Source: an uncultured Candidatus Melainabacteria bacterium
Lineage (GTDB): Bacteria; Cyanobacteriota; Vampirovibrionia; Gastranaerophilales; Gastranaerophilaceae
DNA length: 64,000 nt
NCBI GenBank assembly: GCA_947364235.1
Contig: CANARY010000001.1
Span: 186,001 to 250,000, forward strand
Direction: 5' to 3'
The notes below the pieces were generated by a model. The model did no database searches. It was not told the DNA's origin and saw nothing but the letters and a program-made list of their open reading frames with translations. Shown in pieces: positions 9,299 to 18,842 of the stretch (positions are counted from its first letter, which is position 1; every line of letters begins with the position of its first letter). Made by a program: the position numbers and the translations under genes.

Positions 9299-9373
9299 AT
9301 GGTTGATAAAGTAATAATGCTATTACTAGCATTTGCAATAGTAGTAATAGCATTAAACCTTTTTAGACTGTAG
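9299..9373 (+). CDS. 24-residue hydrophobic peptide, putative type I toxin (module 1)
   Basis: A very strong ribosome site AAAGGAGG (9285-9292) precedes an ATG that opens a 24-codon frame. The peptide has a short charged start (MVDK), about 17 hydrophobic residues (IMLLLAFAIVVIALNLF) and a basic-hydrophobic end, as in membrane-acting type I toxins. The coding region contains a perfect 13-bp inverted repeat (9316-9328 with 9342-9354). The leader word GCTTGC (9237-9242) can pair with GCAAGC (9292-9297), next to the ribosome site and start codon. An antisense promoter lies at 9430-9458. No family is recognised. The peptide itself is well supported, the toxin role is inferred. Confidence 0.6.
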   Translation: MVDKVIMLLLAFAIVVIALNLFRL

Positions 9374-9423
9374 GGTGCAGAGGGCTCTTAAGGTTTGCTT
9401 AGTACTTAGGAGCACCGCCCTAC
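9316..9423 (-). ncRNA. Putative antisense RNA of module 1
   Basis: The convergent promoter at 9430-9458 predicts a minus-strand RNA starting near 9423 with GTAGGGCGG. It would be fully complementary to the 3' part of the peptide mRNA. This part has a 9-bp stem, GCTCTTAAG with CTTAGGAGC. The 13-bp inverted repeat at 9316-9354 could serve as its end, although the T-run after it is weak. The 3' limit is a guess. Confidence 0.45.
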
Positions 9424-9429
9424 TTTTAT

Positions 9430-9458
9430 ATTATTTACCATATTTGAACATTTGTCAA
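9430..9458 (-). promoter_or_regulatory. Antisense promoter of module 1
   Basis: A perfect TTGACA (9453-9458) and AATAAT (9430-9435) lie 17 nt apart on the minus strand. The -10 and following bases match the equivalent promoter of module 2 almost letter for letter (TAAATAATATAAA then a GGGCGG start region). Confidence 0.65.
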
Positions 9459-9464
9459 TCGCCT

Positions 9465-11696
9465 TCAGCTTCGTGTTAAAGACAACAATATTTCTTGCGG
9501 AATGTAAGTATTTTTTACTCCGGAATCTGTATTTGCCATAAAAAATTCAACAGTTTCGCCTTCTTCTATTCCAAGTTTTTCAAATGGAATACAAACGTCG
9601 ATTACATCTTCGTAAACAATTTTGATATCTTCCGGATTATCAAGAGTCCACATATTCGGATGCAATACAGCTGTAAGCCTTGGAGGATAAAGCGTATCTT
9701 TAATCAGAGTCAAAGTAAGCTCGTGTTCAAATTTTTCAGTCAAAATCGGATACGGATTATCTGTTTTGCTTATAAGCCTTATATAAGCTCTGTTTCCGAC
9801 TCTGGAAGCGTTTCTTGTGTAAATATAAAACTGATTAATCCTGTCTACAAAGCTGATTTCTCCGGAACCTTTATTAACATGGAGCCTGAAATAGATATTT
9901 TTTTCGTCACATCCGAAAAGAATTTTATCTACATTTTTGTTCTCTCTAAATACCGGACCATCTAATAAGCTTAAAGAACCTGCATTGTACCAGTCATCAT
10001 AACTTGTATTCAAACCGTCCATTCTTGGAGTAATATTTCTTTTAGGATGCCTGAACGGTACTTCAATAGAAGTAATAAGCGTTTTATCAAGATACTCAGG
10101 ATATTTTCTGCCCAATATAATGTACACATTTTTAAGCCGTTCTCGAAACATATAATCAAAAACATAATCCTGACCGGAGTTGTTCGGTTCTCCGTACCAC
10201 CAGAACCAGTCGCTGCCTTCTGCAATTAAAATTTCACGTTTTGCGTATTTGAGATTTGGATTTGAGCTGTCTTCTTTTGCAAACTTGTCAAAGTCATCTT
10301 TTGTATTTTTTAAATAATTCCAAGCTTTGTTTTTTTCGTTTTCACCAATCCAGTACTGGAAAGTTTTGTCAATCCAGGAACCCGAATAAATCTTTTTTAG
10401 AGTTTTTTTGCGGCTGTCTTTTTGGACATAATCACTTATTAAAACTGTTTCAAGAGTCGGGTCGTTTTCTATCATTTTATAAATATTTTCAAGAAAATCT
10501 TTACCGTCGTTTTGATAGTTTTCCCAGCAGTTTTCGCAGTCTGAAGCGATTGTTAAAAGGTGTGTTTCGTCAGGAGATACAAGAAGCTTATTTTGAATCA
10601 TTTTTATTTTTTCAAACAAATCTCCTGCAGCCATTTTCGGGTTAATTCCTGCATATTCAAAATTTATAAGATTTGGAATAGAACGGTCTCTAAAAATTAT
10701 GTCTATTCCATTTGTTTCATAGTTATAAACTTTTAAAAGGTGATAAGGGTCGTTTAAGTTTCCTTTAAAATCACGGATAAAATCAAAGTTAATTGAGTTT
10801 GATAACACGCCTTCATCAGAAATTGTCCATTTAATACCTTCTTTTGCAATCAGGTTTAAAGTTTTTGGTCCCAGGCAAAGTTCCGGAGGCCACATACCTT
10901 TCGGGCGGACTCCAAAAATTTCTTCTATTCTATCAAGCGCGCTTTTTATTTGTAATTTTGCATCTTCAAGCATTCCGAGAGACTGCGGAAGTCCTTCCGT
11001 TGTTATTACAGATTTAACAGAAGATTTTATATCAATCAAAATCGGCAGAATTGCGTGGTAATAAGGACTTGTAGTAAGCTCAATTCTTCCTGTTTGGATG
11101 TATTTTTTATAAGTTGGAATAATCTCGCGAATGATTTGTTTTTGAATATCGATTATTTCAATTCGGTCTGCTTTTGTGTATCCGGTTTGTTTCGACCACA
11201 ACTCTTTTAGACGCGGATATCTGTCAAAATGAACAGGGTCAATCCAAACAAGATTAAATAAAGCCATCAAATCAGAAATTTCTTGAGCTGAAAATTCGCT
11301 GATATCTGCAGAGTCTTTAGCGAAACGTTTCTGATAAAGGTTTTTATAAGTTTCGCTCCTATAAATCATTGTTTCATATTTAGAGCTGAAAAAGTTGTTT
11401 AAGATAAACGCTTTTTCTTCATCACTAAGTGTTTCCGAGTCAGATACGGTAAGTTCTGAATGAATATCGTGGTACCCGTTTTCTGAGTAATCAAGAATTG
11501 AGTCAAGAAGTGCAGGAACAAGGTTAAAGTTTAGCTTAAGTTTCGGGAACTTTTCTAAAACAAGAACCATATCAAGGTAATCTTTGACTGCGTGAAGCCT
11601 TACCCATGGCATCAAATATGTTCCTTCAAGTTCGTAGACAGGCTGATGCATATGCCAGTAAATGGCAAGAGAAAGTTTCTTCACACGCGTATTCAT
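9465..11696 (-). CDS. Glycoside hydrolase family 57 protein (amylase / glucanotransferase type)
   Basis: This is a 743-residue GH57 enzyme. Conserved region 1 is YWHMHQPVY. A catalytic-glutamate region is GMWPPELC, as in WxPE-type GH57 enzymes. A later DCENCWENYQNDG matches the aspartate-bearing DxEN region. A C-terminal beta-rich module follows from about residue 560. It likely acts on alpha-glucan (glycogen-like) in the cytoplasm, as no signal peptide is seen. The start at 11696 (MNTRVKKLSL) is preferred to the longer frame at 11732 because a good promoter ends 8 nt upstream; there is no ribosome site, so the mRNA may be leaderless. Confidence 0.85.
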   Translation of the reverse strand: MNTRVKKLSLAIYWHMHQPVYELEGTYLMPWVRLHAVKDYLDMVLVLEKFPKLKLNFNLVPALLDSILDYSENGYHDIHSELTVSDSETLSDEEKAFILNNFFSSKYETMIYRSETYKNLYQKRFAKDSADISEFSAQEISDLMALFNLVWIDPVHFDRYPRLKELWSKQTGYTKADRIEIIDIQKQIIREIIPTYKKYIQTGRIELTTSPYYHAILPILIDIKSSVKSVITTEGLPQSLGMLEDAKLQIKSALDRIEEIFGVRPKGMWPPELCLGPKTLNLIAKEGIKWTISDEGVLSNSINFDFIRDFKGNLNDPYHLLKVYNYETNGIDIIFRDRSIPNLINFEYAGINPKMAAGDLFEKIKMIQNKLLVSPDETHLLTIASDCENCWENYQNDGKDFLENIYKMIENDPTLETVLISDYVQKDSRKKTLKKIYSGSWIDKTFQYWIGENEKNKAWNYLKNTKDDFDKFAKEDSSNPNLKYAKREILIAEGSDWFWWYGEPNNSGQDYVFDYMFRERLKNVYIILGRKYPEYLDKTLITSIEVPFRHPKRNITPRMDGLNTSYDDWYNAGSLSLLDGPVFRENKNVDKILFGCDEKNIYFRLHVNKGSGEISFVDRINQFYIYTRNASRVGNRAYIRLISKTDNPYPILTEKFEHELTLTLIKDTLYPPRLTAVLHPNMWTLDNPEDIKIVYEDVIDVCIPFEKLGIEEGETVEFFMANTDSGVKNTYIPQEILLSLTRS

Positions 11697-11703
11697 AACA
11701 GAA

Positions 11704-11732
11704 AGTATAACGTAAATTTGCACTATTCGCAA
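11704..11732 (-). promoter_or_regulatory. Promoter of the GH57 gene, leaderless type
   Basis: TTGCGA (11727-11732), 17 nt, TATACT (11704-11709) on the minus strand. The predicted transcript start falls at or within 1-2 nt of the ATG at 11696. Confidence 0.55.
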
Positions 11733-11801
11733 CAGGGATGAAGAAAGCTTGAAATTTATTTGTTTTTTTGTTTTAATAAGAATACTTTGAAAATTAAATA
11801 T

Positions 11802-11885
11802 GCCGATGTGATGGAATTGGTAGACGTGCCAGACTCAAAATCTGGTGTAGGCAACTACGTGCCGGTTCGACCCCGGCCATCGGCA
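11802..11885 (+). tRNA. tRNA-Leu (anticodon CAA)
   Basis: The acceptor stem GCCGATG pairs with CATCGGC, with discriminator A at 11885. The D loop has GGTAGAC, the anticodon stem-loop is CCAGA-CTCAAAA-TCTGG giving CAA, a long class II variable arm follows, and the T arm is GCCGG-TTCGACC-CCGGC. CCA is not encoded. A T-rich run follows directly and may end transcription. Confidence 0.95.
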
Positions 11886-11913
11886 TTTTTTATTATTTAC
11901 ACTAGATAGAGAT

Positions 11914-12177
11914 ATGAGAATAAACAGTATACAGACCTTTAATTTTCGTGCGCAGTCATTGCCTCAAGCTTCGCAGACAAAAAAATTAAGTCCTATGAGA
12001 GACGGGCTTAATACAGCAGGTTTGTGGTTCGGATTTGGAGTTGCTTTGGATTTATTATCAAGAAAAATTCATTTTGCAAAATCGCCGTTCAAAAATTCGC
12101 TTGCGCTTAATGGTGTAATTGGCGCAGCTGCAGGGCTTGTTGTGTGGATACAAGATTTAAAAAATAATAAAACTTAG
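11914..12177 (+). CDS. Small protein of unknown function with a membrane-like segment
   Basis: The 87-residue product starts MRINSIQTFNFRAQ, a start shared in style with several other unknown proteins in this window (I-x-x-I then an aromatic-basic pair). Two apolar stretches, GLWFGFGVALDLL and NGVIGAAAGLVVWI, suggest a small membrane hairpin or glycine-rich amphipathic protein. No domain is recognised. It follows tRNA-Leu by 28 nt and ends in a 4-nt overlap with the convergent gene. No ribosome site is seen; a TAGATA box sits 5 nt before the ATG. Confidence 0.6.
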   Translation: MRINSIQTFNFRAQSLPQASQTKKLSPMRDGLNTAGLWFGFGVALDLLSRKIHFAKSPFKNSLALNGVIGAAAGLVVWIQDLKNNKT

Positions 12178-12473
12178 CGTGGTATTACATAACCCCAGAT
12201 TGGCTGGCAGTTTTCATCATACAAAGTTATATAAGTAACTCTGATTTTTTTACACTTGCGCTTTTTCATATAACCGTTTCCATATATGATAGAAGATACA
12301 TAAACATCTCCGATTTTTTGTTCGTATTTGTCAATAAATTCTGTTTTAGAAACAATTTTTACAGGACATTCACATTCTTTTGTGTATAAATTAGTTAAAT
12401 ATTTTGAACATTCACTTGCGTTTGCAGGAAGCAAAAATAAGCTCAGCAATAATATTAAAAACAATCTCTTCAT
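12174..12473 (-). CDS. Small exported cysteine-rich protein of unknown function
   Basis: The 99-residue product has a clear signal peptide (KRLFLILLLSLFLLPANA, cleavage expected after ANA-S). The mature part is short and basic with six cysteines (ECSKYL, KECECPV, KRKCKK, ENCQPI), so it may carry disulfides outside the cytoplasm. No family is recognised. An extended -10 box (TGGTATTAT) lies 6 nt before the ATG and no ribosome site is present, so the mRNA may be leaderless. It is divergent from thrS. Confidence 0.65.
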   Translation of the reverse strand: MKRLFLILLLSLFLLPANASECSKYLTNLYTKECECPVKIVSKTEFIDKYEQKIGDVYVSSIIYGNGYMKKRKCKKIRVTYITLYDENCQPIWGYVIPR

Positions 12474-12479
12474 ATTTAA

Positions 12480-12488
12480 ATAATACCA
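12480..12488 (-). promoter_or_regulatory. Extended -10 promoter of the small exported protein gene
   Basis: TGGTATTAT on the minus strand, with 6 nt between the -10 box and the ATG at 12473. No clear -35. Confidence 0.4.
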
Positions 12489-12500
12489 TAAATATTTTCA

Positions 12501-12509
12501 TGCTAGAAT
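12501..12509 (+). promoter_or_regulatory. Extended -10 promoter of thrS
   Basis: TGCTAGAAT (TG-n-TAGAAT) lies 55 nt before the thrS ATG. No strong -35 is visible. I see no T-box or other leader attenuator in the short leader. Confidence 0.45.
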
Positions 12510-12564
12510 ATCTTTTAGTACAGTTTCTTTCGAGGGTTGTCGATTGAAACAGAAAGGAAAAATT

Positions 12565-14337
12565 ATGGAAAAGAACAACGAGAATTTGCATGTACTCAGA
12601 CATTCATGCTCCCACATCATGGCGCAAGCAGTCCAAAAGCTCTTCCCGCAGGCAAAGTTAGCTATCGGGCCGGCTACAGCAGACGGTTTTTACTATGATT
12701 TTGATTTAACTGACGGTTATGCTTTTACAGCTGACGATTTGGTTAAAATCGAAGAAGAAATGAAAAACATCATTAAACAAAATTTAACATTCGAAAAATA
12801 CGAAGTTAAAGATGTTGATGCAAAAATTGCCGAATTCAAATCAGAAGGCGAAATTTACAAAGCAGAATTATTGGAAGAACACAGAAACGACGGTCCGACT
12901 TTGTATTTAACAAAAGACAAAGACGGAAATGTTTTATTTAATGACCTTTGTGCAGGTCCTCACATTCCAAACACATCATATATTAAAGGCAATGCAATCA
13001 AGCTTCTTAAAGTTGCAGGTGCTTATTGGCGCGGTAATGAAAAGAATAAAATGCTTCAAAGAATTTATGCGACAGCTTACTGGAACAAAGAAGATTTGCA
13101 AGCTTACTTAACATTTTTAGAAGAAGCAGAAAAACGCGACCACAGAAAATTAGGAACTCAGCTTGATTTATTCTCAACAAGAGAAGAAGTTGGCGGAGGG
13201 CTTGTTTTATGGCATCCGAACCTTGCAATAGTTAGGGAAGAAATAGAAAACTACTGGAGAAGCGAGCACAGAAAACGCGGTTATGTAACTGTCCACACTC
13301 CTCAGATTGCAAAATCTAAACTCTGGGAAATTTCAGGTCACATGGACCATTACAAAGAAAATATGTTCTTTGTACAAAAAGATGAAGACTCTGATGAGCA
13401 GTTTGTTGTAAAACCTATGAACTGCCCGTTCCATATCATGATTTATCAAGCAAACAGATATTCTTACCGTTCATTGCCTTTAAGAATGGCTGAGCTTGGA
13501 ACTGTTTACAGAAAAGAAAAATCAGGAGCTTTATCCGGCTTAACCCGTGTTCAAGGCTTTACTCAAGATGATGCTCATATTTTCTGTACACCGGAACAGC
13601 TTGTTGATGAAATCAATGCGATTATTGATTTTGTTGCAGATACAATGGCAATCTTCAAGATGGATTTTGAAGTTGAACTTTCAACTCGTCCGGAAAGCTA
13701 TGTCGGAGAACTTGAAAACTGGAACAGAGCTGAAGCCGGTTTGAAAGAAGCTATGGACAGGCGCGGTATGAAATATGATATCAATGAAGGCGATGGAGCT
13801 TTCTACGGTCCGAAAATCGACTTTAAAGTCAAAGATGCTTTAGGCAGAACTTGGCAGTGTGCAACAATTCAGCTTGACTTTAACCTTCCTGCAAGATTTG
13901 ATATCAAATATCAGGATAAAGACGGTTCAATGAAAACTCCGATTATGCTCCACCGCGTAATCTTTGGTTCAATGGAACGTTTTCACGGTATTTTAATTGA
14001 ACACTATGCAGGAGCATTCCCTGCTTGGCTTGCTCCTACTCAGGTGGCAATTGTTCCGATTTCTAATGAAAAACATATCGATTTTGCGGAAGAAGTTTAC
14101 AAGAAAATGCGTGCAGCCGGAATTAGAGTAAAACTTGATGACAGGTCAGAATCTATGAACTACAAGATTAGAGAAAGCCTGCAAGACAAGAAAATTCCTT
14201 ATGTATGCGTAATCGGCGACAAAGAAATTGAAGCAAATGCAGTTGCGATTAGAAAACGCGGTGTCGGTCAAATCGGAGTTCAGCCGGTTGATGAATTTAT
14301 TGAGTTTATCAAAAAAGAAATCGCTGACAGAGCGTAA
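12565..14337 (+). CDS. thrS: Threonyl-tRNA synthetase lacking the N-terminal TGS domain
   Basis: This class II synthetase charges tRNA-Thr. It begins almost directly with the editing-domain motif HVLRHSCSHIMAQAVQ. It continues with the catalytic core (zinc ligand in MNCPFHIM, motif 2 near ELGTVYRKE and GFTQDDAHIF, motif 3 near GSMERFHGILIEHY) and the anticodon-binding domain (WLAPTQVAIVPIS to the end). At 590 residues it is about 50 shorter than E. coli ThrRS because the TGS domain is absent. The ATG at 12565 has AGAAAGGAAA before it; a TTG-started frame from 12544 adds seven unlikely residues and cannot supply a TGS domain. Confidence 0.97.
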   Translation: MEKNNENLHVLRHSCSHIMAQAVQKLFPQAKLAIGPATADGFYYDFDLTDGYAFTADDLVKIEEEMKNIIKQNLTFEKYEVKDVDAKIAEFKSEGEIYKAELLEEHRNDGPTLYLTKDKDGNVLFNDLCAGPHIPNTSYIKGNAIKLLKVAGAYWRGNEKNKMLQRIYATAYWNKEDLQAYLTFLEEAEKRDHRKLGTQLDLFSTREEVGGGLVLWHPNLAIVREEIENYWRSEHRKRGYVTVHTPQIAKSKLWEISGHMDHYKENMFFVQKDEDSDEQFVVKPMNCPFHIMIYQANRYSYRSLPLRMAELGTVYRKEKSGALSGLTRVQGFTQDDAHIFCTPEQLVDEINAIIDFVADTMAIFKMDFEVELSTRPESYVGELENWNRAEAGLKEAMDRRGMKYDINEGDGAFYGPKIDFKVKDALGRTWQCATIQLDFNLPARFDIKYQDKDGSMKTPIMLHRVIFGSMERFHGILIEHYAGAFPAWLAPTQVAIVPISNEKHIDFAEEVYKKMRAAGIRVKLDDRSESMNYKIRESLQDKKIPYVCVIGDKEIEANAVAIRKRGVGQIGVQPVDEFIEFIKKEIADRA

Positions 14338-14348
14338 AGAGGTTTTAA

Positions 14349-14377
14349 AAAGAGGTGCTTTGCACCTCTTTTTTTAT
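14349..14377 (+). terminator. Intrinsic terminator of thrS
   Basis: The stem AGAGGTGC / GCACCTCT with a TTT loop is followed by a run of T, 12 nt after the thrS stop. Confidence 0.9.
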
Positions 14378-14424
14378 TTATTTACCCCAGGCAATTTTTT
14401 GCAGCAATATTACTTTATATAATT

Positions 14425-16565
<2,141 letters not shown>

Positions 16566-16673
16566 GACCTCTCCTATTTATAAACCTATCAATTTTAATT
16601 AGACCATAGATTAACTAAAAAGTAAATAATCACTTATTTAATTCTTTTTATTAAGTTTTGTAACACACTTTGT

Positions 16674-16713
16674 TTCATGAAGGCAATTTTTTAGAAAAGA
16701 AAAACTTCATGAA
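16674..16713. promoter_or_regulatory. Inverted TTCATGAAG / CTTCATGAA pair, possible operator
   Basis: Two copies of the palindrome TTCATGAA, embedded as TTCATGAAG (16674-16682) and CTTCATGAA (16705-16713), are centred about 31 bp apart upstream of the 16762 gene, just before an AT-rich ATATATAGGG stretch. This spacing is about three helical turns. The rest of the 16566-16761 gap shows nothing I can name. Confidence 0.35.
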
Positions 16714-16761
16714 TATATAGGGTTAAATTTTAAGTAAGATTAATAGGAAAGGCGGCTGATT

Positions 16762-18111
16762 ATGGCTCCAGGTTATGGTATTTCAGGTATTGGTTACGGT
16801 AATGATCCGGCATTTTTGTATGCGCTAAATTCATACAATCCAAATTTTATGGGAATGCAGACTCCTCAAGTTCCTCAAGTACCTCAAATTCAACAGCTTC
16901 CTCAGGAGAGTGAGCTAACATCTGTTGACCCGGCTTTCAAAGGAAGCCGGAAAGAAGATGAAGGAATCGGAACAGGTACAGCGCTTGCTGCTGCAGGCGG
17001 TGCAGCTGCTTTGATATATTCTGCTTATAAAGGTAAAGGAAATCCGATTGAAGGTGTTAAGCAAATTTGGAACAGCTTGAAATCAAAAGGTTATAAAGCT
17101 GCTGCTGAAAATACTGAAAGTGCAGCGCAGAAAATTTCTAACCTTATTAAAGAAAAAGGTTTGAAAGAATGTAAAGTTAAAAACGGAACGGATTTAATTA
17201 CTATTAAAAACGGAACGGTTTCAGAAATTACAACTAATGCTGAGCAAAAGGTTAAAAATATTTCAGGAGTAACTTTACCGTCAGGAATTACTCCAAAGTC
17301 TAAAGATGTAACGTTTGCTGGTATTGAAAGAACATTTGCTTATAAAGGAAAGAATTATAAAGTGGTTCTTGATAAAGAAGGCAATGTTGTTGAAGCTTTC
17401 CTTGGCAAAAAGAAAATCGATGCTGGAGAAGTTGAAGGCTTGATTGACAGAGCTCAGACTTATACTCATGAATTTGCAGGTAAAAAAGTACACATCAAAG
17501 ACAGAAGCGGTAATTATCGTGAGTTAACGAAAAATATAGAACTTTCTGTAAGAAACGGCGAGCTTACAGGGGCGCGATATAAAGACGGTTCCGGATGGGT
17601 AGAAATTGCTGATGATGTTACTTTAAACAAGCTTAAAGAAAGTTTTGCCGCAGAAATTCCTAAATTTGGTAAAGTGAAAAAAGGTTATGGTCTGACTCCG
17701 CAAGAATGCATTTATGAATATTCAGGTTCAAATAGAAGGTACTTGTTTAATGGTAATTCAAAAGTAACAGAAGCATTTGATATAAAATCGACTACTTTAA
17801 AAACTCCAAAACAAGTTTCTGAATATCTTGAAAAGAATAGTATTCAAAATATTGCTCAGTCAGGAGTTTTACCAGAAGGTGCAAGTATTGCAAATGCAGT
17901 TTACAGAACAGAATCAGGTAATATATTCACAATTAAAGACGGTAAAGTTGTAAGCGTAAAAATCAAAGAAGCCTGCAGTGTAGGAAAAGGTTCAAAAGCA
18001 AGAACTTTTGGAGCAGGCAATACTTTAAGCGGAAATGATTTAAACGCTTGGCAGCAGGCTCTGGCTGTAAATAACAATGATTTTAATGCAGTAACTTCAT
18101 TACTTAAATAA
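16762..18111 (+). CDS. Lineage-type protein of unknown function with Pro-Gln-Val repeats
   Basis: The 449-residue product is not recognised. The N-terminus is Gly/Tyr-rich, followed by a PQVPQVPQIQQLPQ stretch (residues about 35-48) and SVDPAFKGSRKE. A Gly/Ala-rich apolar segment (ALAAAGGAAALIYSAY, about 75-90) may be a membrane or secretion-related helix. The rest is a charged, repetitive beta-rich region with recurring short units such as VKNGTDLITIKNGTVSEI and later TESGNIFTIKDGKVVSVKI, suggesting repeated small modules. A GGAAAGGCGG ribosome site supports the ATG. It is a single-gene unit ending in a terminator. Confidence 0.6.
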   Translation: MAPGYGISGIGYGNDPAFLYALNSYNPNFMGMQTPQVPQVPQIQQLPQESELTSVDPAFKGSRKEDEGIGTGTALAAAGGAAALIYSAYKGKGNPIEGVKQIWNSLKSKGYKAAAENTESAAQKISNLIKEKGLKECKVKNGTDLITIKNGTVSEITTNAEQKVKNISGVTLPSGITPKSKDVTFAGIERTFAYKGKNYKVVLDKEGNVVEAFLGKKKIDAGEVEGLIDRAQTYTHEFAGKKVHIKDRSGNYRELTKNIELSVRNGELTGARYKDGSGWVEIADDVTLNKLKESFAAEIPKFGKVKKGYGLTPQECIYEYSGSNRRYLFNGNSKVTEAFDIKSTTLKTPKQVSEYLEKNSIQNIAQSGVLPEGASIANAVYRTESGNIFTIKDGKVVSVKIKEACSVGKGSKARTFGAGNTLSGNDLNAWQQALAVNNNDFNAVTSLLK

Positions 18112-18116
18112 AGATA

Positions 18117-18145
18117 AGCGCCCTTTGAAAAAGGGCGCTTTTTTT
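18117..18145 (+). terminator. Intrinsic terminator after the 449-residue protein gene
   Basis: GCGCCCTTT / AAAGGGCGC stem followed by seven T, 5 nt after the stop codon. Confidence 0.92.
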
Positions 18146-18146
18146 A

Positions 18147-18155
18147 TGTTAATAT
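18147..18155 (+). promoter_or_regulatory. Extended -10 promoter of comF, leaderless type
   Basis: TGTTAATAT directly follows the terminator; 6 nt separate it from the ATG at 18162. A TTGAAA at 18125-18130 lies 19 nt upstream of the -10. Confidence 0.4.
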
Positions 18156-18161
18156 TCTTTT

Positions 18162-18800
18162 ATGAAAAAGATTTTGCTTTCACTTCTTGATTTAATTTAT
18201 AAGAAGAAATGTTATTTTTGTTCCTCTTCAAAATCTGCTTTAAAGATGTGTCCGAAATGTTTTGAAAAGCTTGCTTTTTTAGATGTAAGAGCAAGCCGGA
18301 TAACAAACGGAGTCAATATTTTTACTTGCGGAGTTTATAAAAATACTTTGCAGAAACTTATTAGAGGTTTAAAATACCACAAGCAGAAAGATTTAGCTTT
18401 TTATCTGGCAAAATATATGTACGAATACTGGCAGAAAATCGGAGATGAAAGAGATTTTCAAGTTATTCCGACTCCTATGCATCCAAACCGTATTAAAAAA
18501 CGTAAATATAATCACATGAACCTTGTTGTTGAAGAGTTTTGTAAACTGACAGGATATTCTCCAAATTATGATTTGATAAAAAGAATCAAAGATACAAAAC
18601 CTCAATATAAACTTACAAGAGCACAGAGACTTATGAATCTTAATAATGCATTTGAAATTGACAAATCCAAAGATTTAGAAAAGCCGATTTTGATTTTAGA
18701 TGACATTTGTACAACCGGTGTAACTTTTGAAGAAATGGTAAAAGTATTGCGTAAGGTAGGATTTAATGAAATAGTTTGTCTTGCTGCATCGTCACCATAA
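18162..18800 (+). CDS. comF: ComF-family phosphoribosyltransferase-like protein
   Basis: The 212-residue protein has the N-terminal zinc-finger cysteines of ComFC (CYFC and CPKC, about residues 17-33) and a PRTase domain with the PRPP loop ILILDDICTTGVTFEEM near the C-terminus. In competent bacteria ComFC acts in the cytoplasm in DNA uptake and recombination after transport. Typical family motifs such as PTPMHPNRIKKRKYNHMN are present. It stands 42 nt before metG. No other competence gene is in the window. Confidence 0.85.
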   Translation: MKKILLSLLDLIYKKKCYFCSSSKSALKMCPKCFEKLAFLDVRASRITNGVNIFTCGVYKNTLQKLIRGLKYHKQKDLAFYLAKYMYEYWQKIGDERDFQVIPTPMHPNRIKKRKYNHMNLVVEEFCKLTGYSPNYDLIKRIKDTKPQYKLTRAQRLMNLNNAFEIDKSKDLEKPILILDDICTTGVTFEEMVKVLRKVGFNEIVCLAASSP

Positions 18801-18842
18801 ATACATTTTTATTGTATAATTTAAAAAAAGAGGGATAAGAGA

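Noticed and set aside
12166-12180. Frameshift or fusion between the two small genes that overlap at 12174-12177
   Set aside because: They are convergent on opposite strands with intact ends; a 4-nt tail overlap is ordinary.
14417-14424. TATAAT before the 14425 gene as a leaderless promoter
   Set aside because: The box ends one base before the ATG, so initiation would fall inside the gene; kept only as an oddity.
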